From contig DPGK01000040.1 of NCBI GenBank assembly GCA_003523225.1, positions 17,452 through 81,451 on the forward strand: a stretch of DNA of 64,000 nucleotides. Direction: 5' to 3'. Positions 24,176 to 32,545 of the stretch are shown piece after piece (position 1 is the first letter of the stretch; each line of letters begins with the position of its first letter). Made by a program: the position numbers and the translations under genes. Below the pieces are notes generated by a model, which saw only the letters and a list, made by a program, of their open reading frames with translations, had not been told where the DNA came from and ran no database searches. This DNA comes from Clostridiales bacterium. GTDB lineage: Bacteria; Bacillota; Clostridia; Oscillospirales; CAG-272.

Positions 24176-25678
24176 ATGGCATACTTCTACCCTGAACCCT
24201 CGCACACCTTCAGCGAATATCTGCTCATACCGGGCTACACCTCGCCCGACTGCATACCCGAAAATGTTTCGCTCAGAACTCCGCTCGTCAAATTCCGCCG
24301 CGGCGAAAGCTCTGCGATAAATCTCAACATACCGCTCGTCTCCGCTGTAATGCAGTCGGTTTCGGACGACAAAATGGCAATAGCTCTTGCACGCGAGGGC
24401 GGTCTTTCTTTTATTTACGGGTCTCAGAGCATAGCCGATGAGGCTGCCATGGTCGCGCGCGTAAAAAGCTACAAGGCAGGCTTTGTGGTAAGCGATTCCA
24501 ACCTTACTCCGGAGAACACTCTGGCTGACGTGCTTGCGCTTGTCGAACGCAACGGTCACGGCACTATTGCGATAACAGACGACGGAAGCAGCAACGGTCA
24601 TCTGCTCGGCATCGTTACCGGACGCGATTACCGTGTTTCGCGTATGTCGCCGGAGCTTTGTGTATCGGAATTCATGACTCCGCGCGAAAAGCTCATCACC
24701 GCGCCCGAAAACACCACGCTCAAGGAGGCAAACGATATAATCTGGGACAACAAGCTCAACGCACTGCCGATAGTGGACAGCGAGAACAGGCTTTGCTATT
24801 TTGTGTTCCGCAAGGACTATTCCGAGCATAAGGAAAATCCGCAGGAGCTGCTTGACAGTCAGAAACGCTTTATGGTCGGAGCCGGAATCAACACACGCGA
24901 CTATGCCGAGCGCGTTCCGGCGCTTGTAAATGCGGGGGTTGACGTGCTGTGCATTGACGCTTCCGAGGGTTACACCTGCTGGCAGAAGCAGACGCTTGAT
25001 TTCATCCGCGGACGCTACGGCGACAGCGTGAAGGTCGGAGCGGGCAACGTTGTTGACCGCGACGGGTTCCGCTTCCTTGCCGAAGCGGGAGCAGACTTCG
25101 TGAAGGTCGGTATCGGCGGCGGTTCGATCTGTATCACCCGCGAGCAGAAGGGTATCGGCAGAGGTCAGGCAACGGCGCTTATTGAGGTTGCCGCGGCTCG
25201 CGATGAGTATTTCCGCGAAACCGGAATTTACATTCCGATCTGTTCTGACGGCGGCATAGTACACGATTATCATATGACTCTGGCGCTTGCCATGGGAGCG
25301 GATTTCCTGATGCTCGGCAGATATTTTGCTCGCTTTGACGAAAGCCCGACAAACAGACTTTTCATCAACGGTCAGTATGTAAAGGAATACTGGGGTGAAG
25401 GCTCAAACCGCGCCCGCAACTGGCAGAGGTACGACCTCGGCGGCAAGAGTGGGCTGGGCTTTGAGGAAGGCGTTGATTCTTATGTCGTATACGCCGGTCC
25501 CCTGCGTGAGAATGTGGCGAAGAGTCTTTACAAGGTCAAATCCACAATGTGCAATTGCGGAGTGACTAACATCCCCGATTTGCAGAAAAACGCGCGTATC
25601 ACGCTTGTTTCCTCCACGAGCATCGTTGAGGGCGGATACCACGATGTTATACTCAAATCGGCAAGTGCAAAGCTATGA
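24176..25678 (+). CDS. guaB: Inosine-5'-monophosphate dehydrogenase, Tritrichomonas-type
   Basis: This 500-residue (beta/alpha)8 enzyme with an inserted CBS pair (about 110-215) oxidises IMP to XMP, the committed GTP step. The active-site loop is [20 protein letters not shown] with catalytic Cys 319. EEGVDSYV and the flap segment [20 protein letters not shown] are as in the Tritrichomonas foetus enzyme, where the catalytic Cys also carries number 319. The more common bacterial sequence GPGSICTTR is replaced by [11 protein letters not shown]. The first 30 residues ([20 protein letters not shown]) also differ from usual GuaB. ATGA overlap with radC. Function is sure from the conserved catalytic parts. 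Confidence 0.95.
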   Translation: MAYFYPEPSHTFSEYLLIPGYTSPDCIPENVSLRTPLVKFRRGESSAINLNIPLVSAVMQSVSDDKMAIALAREGGLSFIYGSQSIADEAAMVARVKSYKAGFVVSDSNLTPENTLADVLALVERNGHGTIAITDDGSSNGHLLGIVTGRDYRVSRMSPELCVSEFMTPREKLITAPENTTLKEANDIIWDNKLNALPIVDSENRLCYFVFRKDYSEHKENPQELLDSQKRFMVGAGINTRDYAERVPALVNAGVDVLCIDASEGYTCWQKQTLDFIRGRYGDSVKVGAGNVVDRDGFRFLAEAGADFVKVGIGGGSICITREQKGIGRGQATALIEVAAARDEYFRETGIYIPICSDGGIVHDYHMTLALAMGADFLMLGRYFARFDESPTNRLFINGQYVKEYWGEGSNRARNWQRYDLGGKSGLGFEEGVDSYVVYAGPLRENVAKSLYKVKSTMCNCGVTNIPDLQKNARITLVSSTSIVEGGYHDVILKSASAKL

Positions 25679-26439
25679 GTTCCCATGAGGGACACCGGGC
25701 GCGGCTTAAGGAACGCTTTCTGAAGGAGGGACTGGATTCCTTCAACACCCACGAGGTGGTGGAGCTTATGCTTTATTACGCCATACCTCAGAGGGATGTG
25801 AACGAAACGGCACATCTGCTTGTTGAACGCTTCGGCTCGCTTTCCGGTATTCTTGAGGCTGACATTGACGATCTGAGAGAGGTCGACGGTGTCGGCGCTC
25901 ATGCCGCGACAATGTTCAAGCTCATATGCGCCGTTACGAGGAGATACGCGGTTGAGCGTGGCAGTGCCGAGCTGAGATATACCTCAATAGGTCAGATAGG
26001 CAAATACCTTGTCGGGCTTTATATCGGCGTTACGGTCGAGCGTGCTTACATACTGCTGTTTGACAACAGCATGAAGCTGCTTGACGTCGTAAACGCCGGG
26101 GAAGGCGTTATAAATTCGGTAAACATAACTCCGCGCTTCGTAATTGAAAAGGTGCTGAAGCGCGGCGCGTCCGTAGTGGTGCTTGCTCACAATCATCCGA
26201 ATGGAGTCGCCACTCCGTCGCGTGAGGATATTGCACTTACCATGCAGCTACGTCAGCTACTTGATGTGTGCGGCATTACATTGCTTGAACACTTCATTGT
26301 ATCGGGCAATTATTATAACGTCGTGCTGGGCCTTAACGAGCGTAAGCTGAACTCACCTGATATGGCGCAGCTTGATATTGAAAAATTCTACTGCGACCTT
26401 TCGGAGAGTACAAACAAGACTGACGGGGGCGGCGTATGA
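25675..26439 (+). CDS. radC: RadC/MPN domain DNA-repair-like protein
   Basis: This 254-residue protein has an N-terminal helix-hairpin-helix region (about 20-95: [20 protein letters not shown]). The C-terminal JAB/MPN domain has the zinc motif [18 protein letters not shown] near 185-202 and an upstream Glu. RadC was linked to DNA repair by early genetic work but its biochemical activity remains uncertain. The start overlaps the guaB stop (ATGA), and its own stop overlaps the next start in the same way, so the three genes are cotranslated. The linkage to guaB is not one I know as a common order. Confidence 0.92.
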   Translation: MSSHEGHRARLKERFLKEGLDSFNTHEVVELMLYYAIPQRDVNETAHLLVERFGSLSGILEADIDDLREVDGVGAHAATMFKLICAVTRRYAVERGSAELRYTSIGQIGKYLVGLYIGVTVERAYILLFDNSMKLLDVVNAGEGVINSVNITPRFVIEKVLKRGASVVVLAHNHPNGVATPSREDIALTMQLRQLLDVCGITLLEHFIVSGNYYNVVLGLNERKLNSPDMAQLDIEKFYCDLSESTNKTDGGGV

Positions 26440-27041
26440 TACTTATCATTACCGAGTCGCTGGATACCAGAATGAATTTCCGGAGATATCTGCGGAAGAA
26501 CGGAATATTGTGCCAGGCGCCTCCGCCTGCGGATTTTGAGGCATCGGTGGCGTCCGGCAGATATTCCGCAGTGCTGTTTTTTGCCCCGTTTTTTTCTGCC
26601 CTTTGCGCAATGACATCGAGCAGAACAGTGCGTGTGGCAGTCGGCGAGGGCGTGTCGACGTACTCAGCGCAGATGTACTCCTTTGATGACCCGTATTCGC
26701 CGGAGCTTTTGAGCTTTCTTTTTGATATTGAGGGTGTGATGCTTCCGCTTCACGCAGGACCGATAGTGCGGCGCGGCGGAAGGCTGTTTTACACCGGTTT
26801 TGAATTGAAGCTCTCTCCTTCCGAGCGCTCTGCCGTCGAATATCTGCTTTTGCGCGGTGAAGCGTCGGGAGAGGAGCTTGCCGGGGTCTGTGTTGACGAT
26901 CCTTATCCCGCAGACGCGGAACGTCAGAAGCGGTATGCCGCCGCAGTGGTCTCACGTATCAACAGCAAAGCGGTCGATGTCGGCGGAAGAAAGATCATTG
27001 TGTTTGGCGGAGGCTGTTACAGGCTTGTATCCGCAGATTGA
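26436..27041 (+). CDS. Receiver-like plus winged-helix protein (degenerate response regulator)
   Basis: This 201-residue protein begins [20 protein letters not shown] like a CheY-type receiver. YSAVLFFAPFF stands where the phospho-acceptor Asp strand is expected, and no Asp is present there. The C-terminal half (about 115-198) reads GGRLFYTGFELKLSPSERSA and ends RKIIVFGGGCYRLV, which fits an OmpR-type winged helix. I infer a DNA-binding protein that is not controlled by phosphorylation. It overlaps radC by four bases (ATGA). No histidine kinase gene is nearby. The functional call is an inference from fold-like features; a remote possibility is an unrelated two-domain protein. Confidence 0.7.
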   Translation: MILIITESLDTRMNFRRYLRKNGILCQAPPPADFEASVASGRYSAVLFFAPFFSALCAMTSSRTVRVAVGEGVSTYSAQMYSFDDPYSPELLSFLFDIEGVMLPLHAGPIVRRGGRLFYTGFELKLSPSERSAVEYLLLRGEASGEELAGVCVDDPYPADAERQKRYAAAVVSRINSKAVDVGGRKIIVFGGGCYRLVSAD

Positions 27042-27086
27042 AATATCTTTTTTGCCTCCTCTGCGCGTAAAAAGCTGAAAAAGGGA

Positions 27087-27115
27087 TTGACAAAACGGAA
27101 TTTTCATTATAAAAT
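27087..27115 (+). promoter_or_regulatory. Sigma-A promoter of the T-box/serS unit
   Basis: TTGACA (27087-27092) and TAAAAT (27110-27115) with a 17-base spacer, placed about 10 bases before the T-box leader begins. Confidence 0.8.
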
Positions 27116-27124
27116 ATATATTTG

Positions 27125-27328
27125 TAAAGGCATTGACGGAAAAAAGCCCCATGAGCCGGAAAGAGACGCAGAACCGCGGCTGAAAGTTTTGCGGCGGCAG
27201 ACGGGGTGCTGTCCACTCCCGAGCCGCCCGCGATGAGCGGAGCCGCACGCCTGCGTTAAAGGCTTAGAGTTAAAAGCAAGGTGGCACCGTGAATTTTCAC
27301 CCTTGGCAGTATGCCGGGGGTGTTTTTT
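27125..27328 (+). ncRNA. T-box riboswitch (Ser) upstream of serS
   Basis: The T-box sequence AAGGTGGCACCGTG (27278-27291) is followed by a terminator stem CACCCTTGGCA (27298-27308) with TGCCGGGGGTG (27312-27322), loop GTA, and a T6 run. Upstream lies a long stem I (GCCCC near 27145 with GGGGTGC near 27203). TCC (27212-27214), followed by A, on the 3' side of stem I is a plausible serine specifier; it is read by eye. Uncharged tRNA-Ser would stabilise the antiterminator and turn serS on. Confidence 0.9.
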
Positions 27329-27377
27329 CTTTCAGAGGCTGCCTGTAACATAAAAATTATTATCCGGAGGAATAAAA

Positions 27378-28667
27378 ATGCTTGACATCAGATTTGTACG
27401 GGAAAATCCCGACATTGTAAAGCAGAATCTTAAAAACAAATACCAGGAGCAAAAGCTGCCGCTTGTCGACGAGGTCATCGCCCTTGACGCTGAGAATCGC
27501 CGCACCATTCAGGAAGCAAACGATCTGCGAGCCGAAAAGAACCGCTGCTCCAAGCAGATAGGTGTGCTTATGGCTCACGGTCAGCGCGCAGAGGCTGAGG
27601 AGATGAAGAAAAAGGTCGCCGAGAGCGCCGCGCGCCTTGCGGAGCTTGAAAAGCTGGAGCCTGTTCTTGAGGAAAAGATCAGAAAGATAATGATGGTCAT
27701 CCCCAACATCATTGACAAGAGCGTGCCGATAGGTCCTGACGACTCCTGCAATGTTGAGGTCGAGCGTTTCGGAGAGCCGCGCGTACCCGATTTTGACATT
27801 CCTTATCACACTGAGATCATGGAAAGACTCGGCGGAATTGATATGGACGCCGCAGGTCGTGTGTCCGGAAACGGATTTTACTATCTCATGGGTGATGTGG
27901 CGCGTCTGCATTCCGCAGTTCTTGCCTATGCGCGCGATTTTATGATTAACCGTGGCTTTACCTACTGCATCCCGCCCTTTATGATCCACGGAAATGTCGT
28001 CGAGGGTGTTATGAGCCAGAACGATATGGATGCCATGATGTACAAGATAGAGGGAGAGGATCTTTACCTCATCGGTACTTCGGAGCATTCGATGATAGGC
28101 AAGTTCATCGACCAGATAATTCCGGAGGCGAGCCTGCCGCAGACGCTTACAAGCTATTCTCCCTGCTTCCGCAAGGAAAAGGGCGCGCACGGTATAGAGG
28201 AGCGCGGAGTTTACCGCATTCACCAGTTTGAAAAGCAGGAGATGATTGTGGTCTGCCGTCCCGAGGAAAGCATGGAGTGGTACGAAAAAATGTGGCGCTA
28301 CTCTGTTGAGCTTTTCCGCTCGATGGATATACCGGTGCGTCAGCTTGAATGCTGCTCCGGAGATCTTGCCGACCTCAAGGTCAAGTCCTGCGATATCGAG
28401 GCATGGTCGCCGCGTCAGAAGAAATATTTTGAGGTCTGCTCCTGCTCAAACCTCGGTGACGCACAAGCTCGCCGGCTGAGAATGCGTGTAAAGGGCGCGG
28501 ACGGCAAGATATATCTTCCGCACACGCTGAACAATACCGTCGTCGCTCCGCCGCGTATGCTTATTGCCTTCCTTGAGAATCATCTTGAGGCGGACGGAAG
28601 CGTGACTATCCCCGAGGTGCTTCGTCCCTACATGGGCGGCACTGAAAGACTTGTCCCCAAGGCATAA
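27378..28667 (+). CDS. serS: Seryl-tRNA synthetase
   Basis: This 429-residue class II synthetase has an N-terminal coiled-coil tRNA-binding arm (residues about 25-105, EMKKKVAESAARLAELEKLE). Motif 2 lies around FRKEKGAHGIEERGVYRIHQ, and motif 3 is near NNTVVAPPRMLIAFLENH. TSEHSMIGKF and EVCSCSNLGDAQARRL are typical SerRS sequences. ATG 27378 has CGGAGGAATAAAA upstream. Controlled by the T-box leader. Confidence 0.97.
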   Translation: MLDIRFVRENPDIVKQNLKNKYQEQKLPLVDEVIALDAENRRTIQEANDLRAEKNRCSKQIGVLMAHGQRAEAEEMKKKVAESAARLAELEKLEPVLEEKIRKIMMVIPNIIDKSVPIGPDDSCNVEVERFGEPRVPDFDIPYHTEIMERLGGIDMDAAGRVSGNGFYYLMGDVARLHSAVLAYARDFMINRGFTYCIPPFMIHGNVVEGVMSQNDMDAMMYKIEGEDLYLIGTSEHSMIGKFIDQIIPEASLPQTLTSYSPCFRKEKGAHGIEERGVYRIHQFEKQEMIVVCRPEESMEWYEKMWRYSVELFRSMDIPVRQLECCSGDLADLKVKSCDIEAWSPRQKKYFEVCSCSNLGDAQARRLRMRVKGADGKIYLPHTLNNTVVAPPRMLIAFLENHLEADGSVTIPEVLRPYMGGTERLVPKA

Positions 28668-28675
28668 ATAAACGA

Positions 28676-28707
28676 AGGACTGCCGCACTTCGCGGCAGTC
28701 CTGTTTT
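28676..28707 (+). terminator. Bidirectional terminator between serS and the MBL gene
   Basis: Perfect 11-pair stem (AGGACTGCCGC 28676-28686 with GCGGCAGTCCT 28692-28702), loop ACTTC, then GTTTTAT. On the minus strand the stem is followed by TCGTTTATTT. Confidence 0.85.
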
Positions 28708-28725
28708 ATGTGTAAGTGTTATTGG

Positions 28726-30423
28726 TCATCCGAACGGCAGCTCAAGAATGTCCGTTTTCCCTGAGGCACACCAAATATGTCTTGTTACGCCGGAGGTGTT
28801 GAATATCTCCTCGGCGTAATGAAGCTTGCCGGAGTCTACCGACTCGCGCCATGTTTCGTACTTGTTCGTCCACAGCATCACCGATGCGCCGCACGAACGG
28901 TAGAAGTTCGGTGTTCCTCCATTGTTCCAGCCGTGATGCCCTATCTGTACCGCGTCGCACTTTACCGCCCCCGCACCCAGCTCGCGCAATATCTGATTTG
29001 AGGCTTCATCCGCCATGTCGCCTGTAAAGAGTACAGTCTGACCGCTGTATTTCATGCGGAAAACGGTTGAGGTCTGATTCAGGAGCTTCATTACGCCGGG
29101 ATATAGATCCTCGTGCGTGTAGATATATTCAAATTCAACTCCGGAGAAGGTAAACCTCTGACCCGCGTGAACGGTTATCACCTCCGGCTGTTTTGCCAGT
29201 CGGGATACGGCGTTGTCAAAATAGATCACCCATGAGGTGGCGTCGTCCTGCGCCAGTTTCATCTGATACGAGGAGGGGAAATTGCGCAGTATTCTTCCGA
29301 TATTCAGCTCCGAGCCGAAACGGGAGGCCATCTCGCAGAACATGAGAATATGGTCGGAGTGGACGTGGGTGAATATCCATGCAGATATGCGCACATCTTT
29401 GAGTGAGGACACTCCTGCAATACCGATAAGCTCAGATGCAAACGCGTCGGTCTGCGCGCGCTTTTCCGATTCGGTTCCGGAGCAGTCTCCGTCTATTACG
29501 ATGATACTTCCGTCGGGCAGGCGGATGTAATATATCCGGTCACAACAGTTTCCGGCAATGACCTGAAGGGGCAGGCTTCCTGCCGTACCGTAATCGGCGG
29601 AATATTCCTGATACGGTTCTGCCGAAATGCGCAGCTTGGACTGCATGGCGGTAAGCGAGACGAACAGGCGCACACGGCTTTCGCTGTCACGGAAGCAGGC
29701 GAAGCGTGAGCCTGATATCTCATTCGTGTAAAGAGAATTCCACCCGCGCGCGTAAAGCAGGGAAATATATGCGTCGTATTCCTCGGCGCTCACCGAGGCG
29801 GCAGTAAAGATAAAGCTGTCGTAGCCTGTATCGGTCACACTATGCTTTTTTCCGCCCTCAAAGGAAGGAACACCGCGCGGCATATCGCTGACTGCACCGC
29901 ATTTGTTGAGCAGTCCTGAGCTTATCTTGCCGTCGGACGTGTCCTTTACGATGGAGGAAAAGCTGCGTATCGCCGCGGCAGTAGCGTCGTTAAGCCATCC
30001 GGCGACGACTATTTTGTGTCCCTCTGATTTTATTGCATATTCCGCATAGTCGGTTGCAGAAAGCACAGTTTCGGTGGCGCTTCGGTTTGTCCTGCCTATT
30101 AGTATTTCGTATGTATCTGGGTCTCCGCCGTCCGCACCGGAAAGCAGGTCGCTTTCAAGCGGGATGTCGCATCCTGTTGCCGCGCTCAGCCGGTCTCTGA
30201 GGGAGGATGCAAGCCTTCTTTCGTCGCTTCCTGCGTCCTCGGAATAGATGACGGAATAAAGCGAAAGGTCTATTGTTTCAGCGCCCGCGTCGGAGCTGAC
30301 CTCGTCGGTGACGGGGGGAGCAGGCGGAGGTGTGTCGTTACCGCAGCCGTAAAGCCCTGCAAGTGCTAGGATCAGAATGCACAGTGCGATCAGCGCAGGA
30401 AGCAGTTTTTTATTTCCTCTCAT
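28726..30423 (-). CDS. Surface lipoprotein with metallo-beta-lactamase fold (ComEC/Rec2-like MBL)
   Basis: This 565-residue protein has an N-terminal signal ending in the lipobox LYGC (Cys 27), then a Pro/Asp/Ser-rich linker. An unrecognised region (about 55-285) follows. The C-terminal metallo-beta-lactamase domain has IDGDC, FTHVHSDHILMF (HxHxDH), LFTGDM and IGHHGW. Similar extracellular MBL domains occur in ComEC relatives and stand-alone lipoproteins in gut Clostridia. Likely a metal-dependent hydrolase of unknown substrate (nuclease or phosphoesterase). It overlaps the end of the slipin gene by 4 bases (ATGA), so the two are coupled. The N-terminal region contains YEILIGRTNRSAT, seen in other exported proteins of this kind, and has no assigned role. 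Confidence 0.82.
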   Translation of the reverse strand: MRGNKKLLPALIALCILILALAGLYGCGNDTPPPAPPVTDEVSSDAGAETIDLSLYSVIYSEDAGSDERRLASSLRDRLSAATGCDIPLESDLLSGADGGDPDTYEILIGRTNRSATETVLSATDYAEYAIKSEGHKIVVAGWLNDATAAAIRSFSSIVKDTSDGKISSGLLNKCGAVSDMPRGVPSFEGGKKHSVTDTGYDSFIFTAASVSAEEYDAYISLLYARGWNSLYTNEISGSRFACFRDSESRVRLFVSLTAMQSKLRISAEPYQEYSADYGTAGSLPLQVIAGNCCDRIYYIRLPDGSIIVIDGDCSGTESEKRAQTDAFASELIGIAGVSSLKDVRISAWIFTHVHSDHILMFCEMASRFGSELNIGRILRNFPSSYQMKLAQDDATSWVIYFDNAVSRLAKQPEVITVHAGQRFTFSGVEFEYIYTHEDLYPGVMKLLNQTSTVFRMKYSGQTVLFTGDMADEASNQILRELGAGAVKCDAVQIGHHGWNNGGTPNFYRSCGASVMLWTNKYETWRESVDSGKLHYAEEIFNTSGVTRHIWCASGKTDILELPFG

Positions 30424-31523
30424 TTGTCTTTACCTCTAAGTATTTCCGTGAGCTGACCCAGCAGATCGCCCCCGGTAACATTGATATTGCCGACATTGCG
30501 GCATATTTTTTCGACATATTCAAGCTCCTTGAGCTTGTAAAGGGTCGCGTTTTCGTCCATCAGCTTGGCGGTGTTGAGCAAAGAGCGGGTGGAGGCGACC
30601 TCCTCGCGGCGGGTGATAACATTAGCCTGCGCCTGTTTTTCGGCGGCAAGCACCGAGTTCATGATGTCGCGTATCTCTCCGGGGAGGATAATGTCCTTTA
30701 CGCTTGCGTCGGTGATCTCAAGGTAAAGTCCCTTGGCTTTTTCCGTCAGCTCACGAAGCACAAAGCTGCCAAGCTCATTTTTGTTTTCAAGTATCTCGTC
30801 AATGGTATGTGTGCCGACGTATTCACGGAGTGCAAGCTGGGCGGCGGTATAAAGCTGAGCTTCAAAATTGTCTATCTCGGTGTATATACGGATAAAATCG
30901 GTTATGCGGTAGCTGCACACAAAGTTGATCCTGAGTGTGACCTTATCGCGGCTGAGTATTTCCTGCCCCGGTATTTCGCGCTGGCGGAGTCTGGTGTCAA
31001 CAATGTTGAAGGACACGTCGGTGTCGGTCTTCCAGAAGCGGTATCTTCCGGCGTCAAGGAGTGAGTGGAGTTTGTTGTTGTAGAAGAGCAGAGCCTTCTG
31101 ATATTCCCCAACATTTATTTCGGTATAATAGTACGAGCCTATCGAATCAAAAATATATTCGGGTATATCCGGGGATATTTCGGGAGTGGAGATGTCCACG
31201 GTTCTGAATTCATGCTTTCCCGCGTCATTGAAAAAGGCATGATTCCCGGCGGTAAGCACTTCACGGAAATTGCCGTCAACAAAGTGAAGCACCAGCGTGC
31301 GGTCGGCAACCTCGACGGGGGTCACGGCTTCGCTTCCGGCTGCCTTCATCAGCATATTCAGCGTCAGACCGCCGCAAGCGGATAGAATATCGCCGCTCAC
31401 CGGAAGCACTTCGTACGTGCATCCGCCGAGTGTAAGGTAACTGCCGGGACCGACAATGCTTTTCAGCTTGCCTTTTACATATTTAAGCCCACGGCAGGAT
31501 TCGGTAATTGTCTTCTTAAACAT
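30420..31523 (-). CDS. SPFH/band 7 family protein (slipin-like)
   Basis: This 367-residue protein has a band-7 domain in the middle third (about 140-300: LRQREIPGQEILSRDKVTLR, DFIRIYTEIDNFEAQLYTAA, VGTHTIDEILENKNELG) and a helical end (LAAEKQAQANVITRREEVAS). The N-terminal 100 residues (MFKKTITESCRGLKYVKGKL onward) are unusual for slipins and have no clear transmembrane segment. Band-7 proteins scaffold membrane microdomains. I start at ATG 31523 with GAGG eight bases upstream; the longer frame to 31637 is part of a GC-rich shadow. It is the first gene in a two-gene unit with the MBL lipoprotein. Confidence 0.85.
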   Translation of the reverse strand: MFKKTITESCRGLKYVKGKLKSIVGPGSYLTLGGCTYEVLPVSGDILSACGGLTLNMLMKAAGSEAVTPVEVADRTLVLHFVDGNFREVLTAGNHAFFNDAGKHEFRTVDISTPEISPDIPEYIFDSIGSYYYTEINVGEYQKALLFYNNKLHSLLDAGRYRFWKTDTDVSFNIVDTRLRQREIPGQEILSRDKVTLRINFVCSYRITDFIRIYTEIDNFEAQLYTAAQLALREYVGTHTIDEILENKNELGSFVLRELTEKAKGLYLEITDASVKDIILPGEIRDIMNSVLAAEKQAQANVITRREEVASTRSLLNTAKLMDENATLYKLKELEYVEKICRNVGNINVTGGDLLGQLTEILRGKDK

Positions 31524-32051
31524 GATAAAACCTCGCTTTTTGTAGTTTTCGGAGTCGGGCGGCTGCCCGTGAGCGGAACGCGGCGCACCGGTTGAGCACG
31601 TAGCCGCGTTTAGCGGAGGGCGGGACAGATAAGTCACGCACTTGGCTTGGGCGGCGGCGCGCGGTATCTCCGACGCGGCAGGGCGTTCGGCTCACCGCCA
31701 TACCTCCTTGGGGGAGGCAGAGGGCAGGGAAGCCGCCTCTCTCCTTTGTTTGCTTTGGAATTCCGGAGAATTCCACATAAAAACACTTTTCGGGTGTTTG
31801 AGCGGATTCGAACCGCAGAAAATGCCCGCCGCGGAAATTCCGCCGCGAACAATTCCTTTGCCAGGCTTTCCCCCGGTGCTTTGGAACGCGCTTTGGAAGT
31901 CCTGGCGCGCCGCAGCGCCCCGCTTTCACGGAAGACGCACGCAAAAAGCAACGGGTAAGCTTCAAAATCAAGTATAACGCATATATATGAACGTGGTGTG
32001 AACATCCGACTCTTGGTTGAGTGGGTGTCTGATGTCTCATATGTTCGCCTA
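31524..32051 (-). other. Hairpin-rich non-coding stretch of about 530 bases upstream of the slipin gene
   Basis: No frame here has both a spaced ribosome binding site and a protein-like composition; the open frames are Arg/Pro-rich shadows. It holds a chain of small stems: CCTCC/GGAGG (31703-31717), GGAATTC/GAATTCC (31757-31774), AAACAC/GTGTTT (31781-31799), GCGG/CCGC (31802-31816) and CGCGG/CCGCG (31830-31847). There are three copies of CTTTGGAA (31754, 31879, 31891) and a GCCAGG/CCTGGC pair (31860-31906). TATACT (31971-31976, minus strand) could be a -10 box, which would make much of it a 450-base leader. No transposase or terminal repeats seen. Confidence 0.55.
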
Positions 32052-32088
32052 AAAAACGCGGGCTGCCATTAAAGATAAGGCAGTCCGC
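32052..32088 (-). terminator. Terminator of the lon-to-32123 gene run
   Basis: On the minus strand GCGGACTGCC (32079-32088) pairs with GGCAGCCCGC (32058-32067) with one G-T pair and an 11-base loop. GTTTTTT follows on the template side (32052-32057 read as T6). Confidence 0.88.
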
Positions 32089-32122
32089 ATTACTGTGACA
32101 TATTAAGCTGTGATAAAGTCCC

Positions 32123-32527
32123 TCAGGCGTTCCCGTTGGTTTCGTGATGCTGACAGGGGTGGTCAAAAAAGCCCTTGAGGTTTACTGTCAGCTTTCCGTT
32201 TTCATCCTCGCGGAAGCCTATTGCACCAACAAGCACGCGGTCACGCACCGGGGCTTCGTAGCAGGCGGTTTCCGCTCCGCAAAGCTCCATAAAATTCAGC
32301 GCGGCGCGCCCCATGACGAACATCGGCTGAAAGTCCTCATGCCCCGGCAAGGAATCAAGCGTCAGCATATGTCCGCCATCACCGTCAAGCCGGAACTGAC
32401 ACATTCCGACAAATTCGCCCTCCGCGTCCGCACGGTATGCCAGAGCGTCGGGAAGATATTCCGCGCCAACCCGCGCGGCAAGCGCTTCCTGCTCGGTTTT
32501 GGTCTGGATAGGTATTACCTCAAACAT
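32123..32527 (-). CDS. Small conserved protein, possible GNAT-like fold
   Basis: This 134-residue acidic protein has MCQFRLDGDGGHMLTLDSLP (a beta-hairpin pattern), then MFVMGRAALNFMELCGAETA (helix) and LVGAIGFREDENGKLTVNLK. The order strand-turn-helix with a following strand recalls the half of a GNAT acetyltransferase that binds CoA, but the usual pyrophosphate-binding Arg/Gln-x-x-Gly-x-Gly/Ala signature is not clear. It lies 18 bases after rluB in the same run. Conserved-looking and translated (ATG with AAAAGGAGTCAGAAA upstream). Function unknown. Confidence 0.6.
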   Translation of the reverse strand: MFEVIPIQTKTEQEALAARVGAEYLPDALAYRADAEGEFVGMCQFRLDGDGGHMLTLDSLPGHEDFQPMFVMGRAALNFMELCGAETACYEAPVRDRVLVGAIGFREDENGKLTVNLKGFFDHPCQHHETNGNA

Positions 32528-32545
32528 TTTTCTGACTCCTTTTTA

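Noticed and set aside
31801..31820. Minus-strand GCGGTTCGAATCCGC looks like a tRNA T-arm
   Set aside because: No matching acceptor stem, D-arm or anticodon arm can be drawn around it, and the 3' side does not fit an acceptor. It is more likely part of the hairpin chain.
31634..32005. Open frames on both strands in the 31.6-32.0 kb gap
   Set aside because: Composition is Arg/Pro/Ala-rich, as in GC-rich shadows; no spaced ribosome binding site and no family motif. AAGGAGG on the minus strand lies directly on the ATG and is part of a stem.
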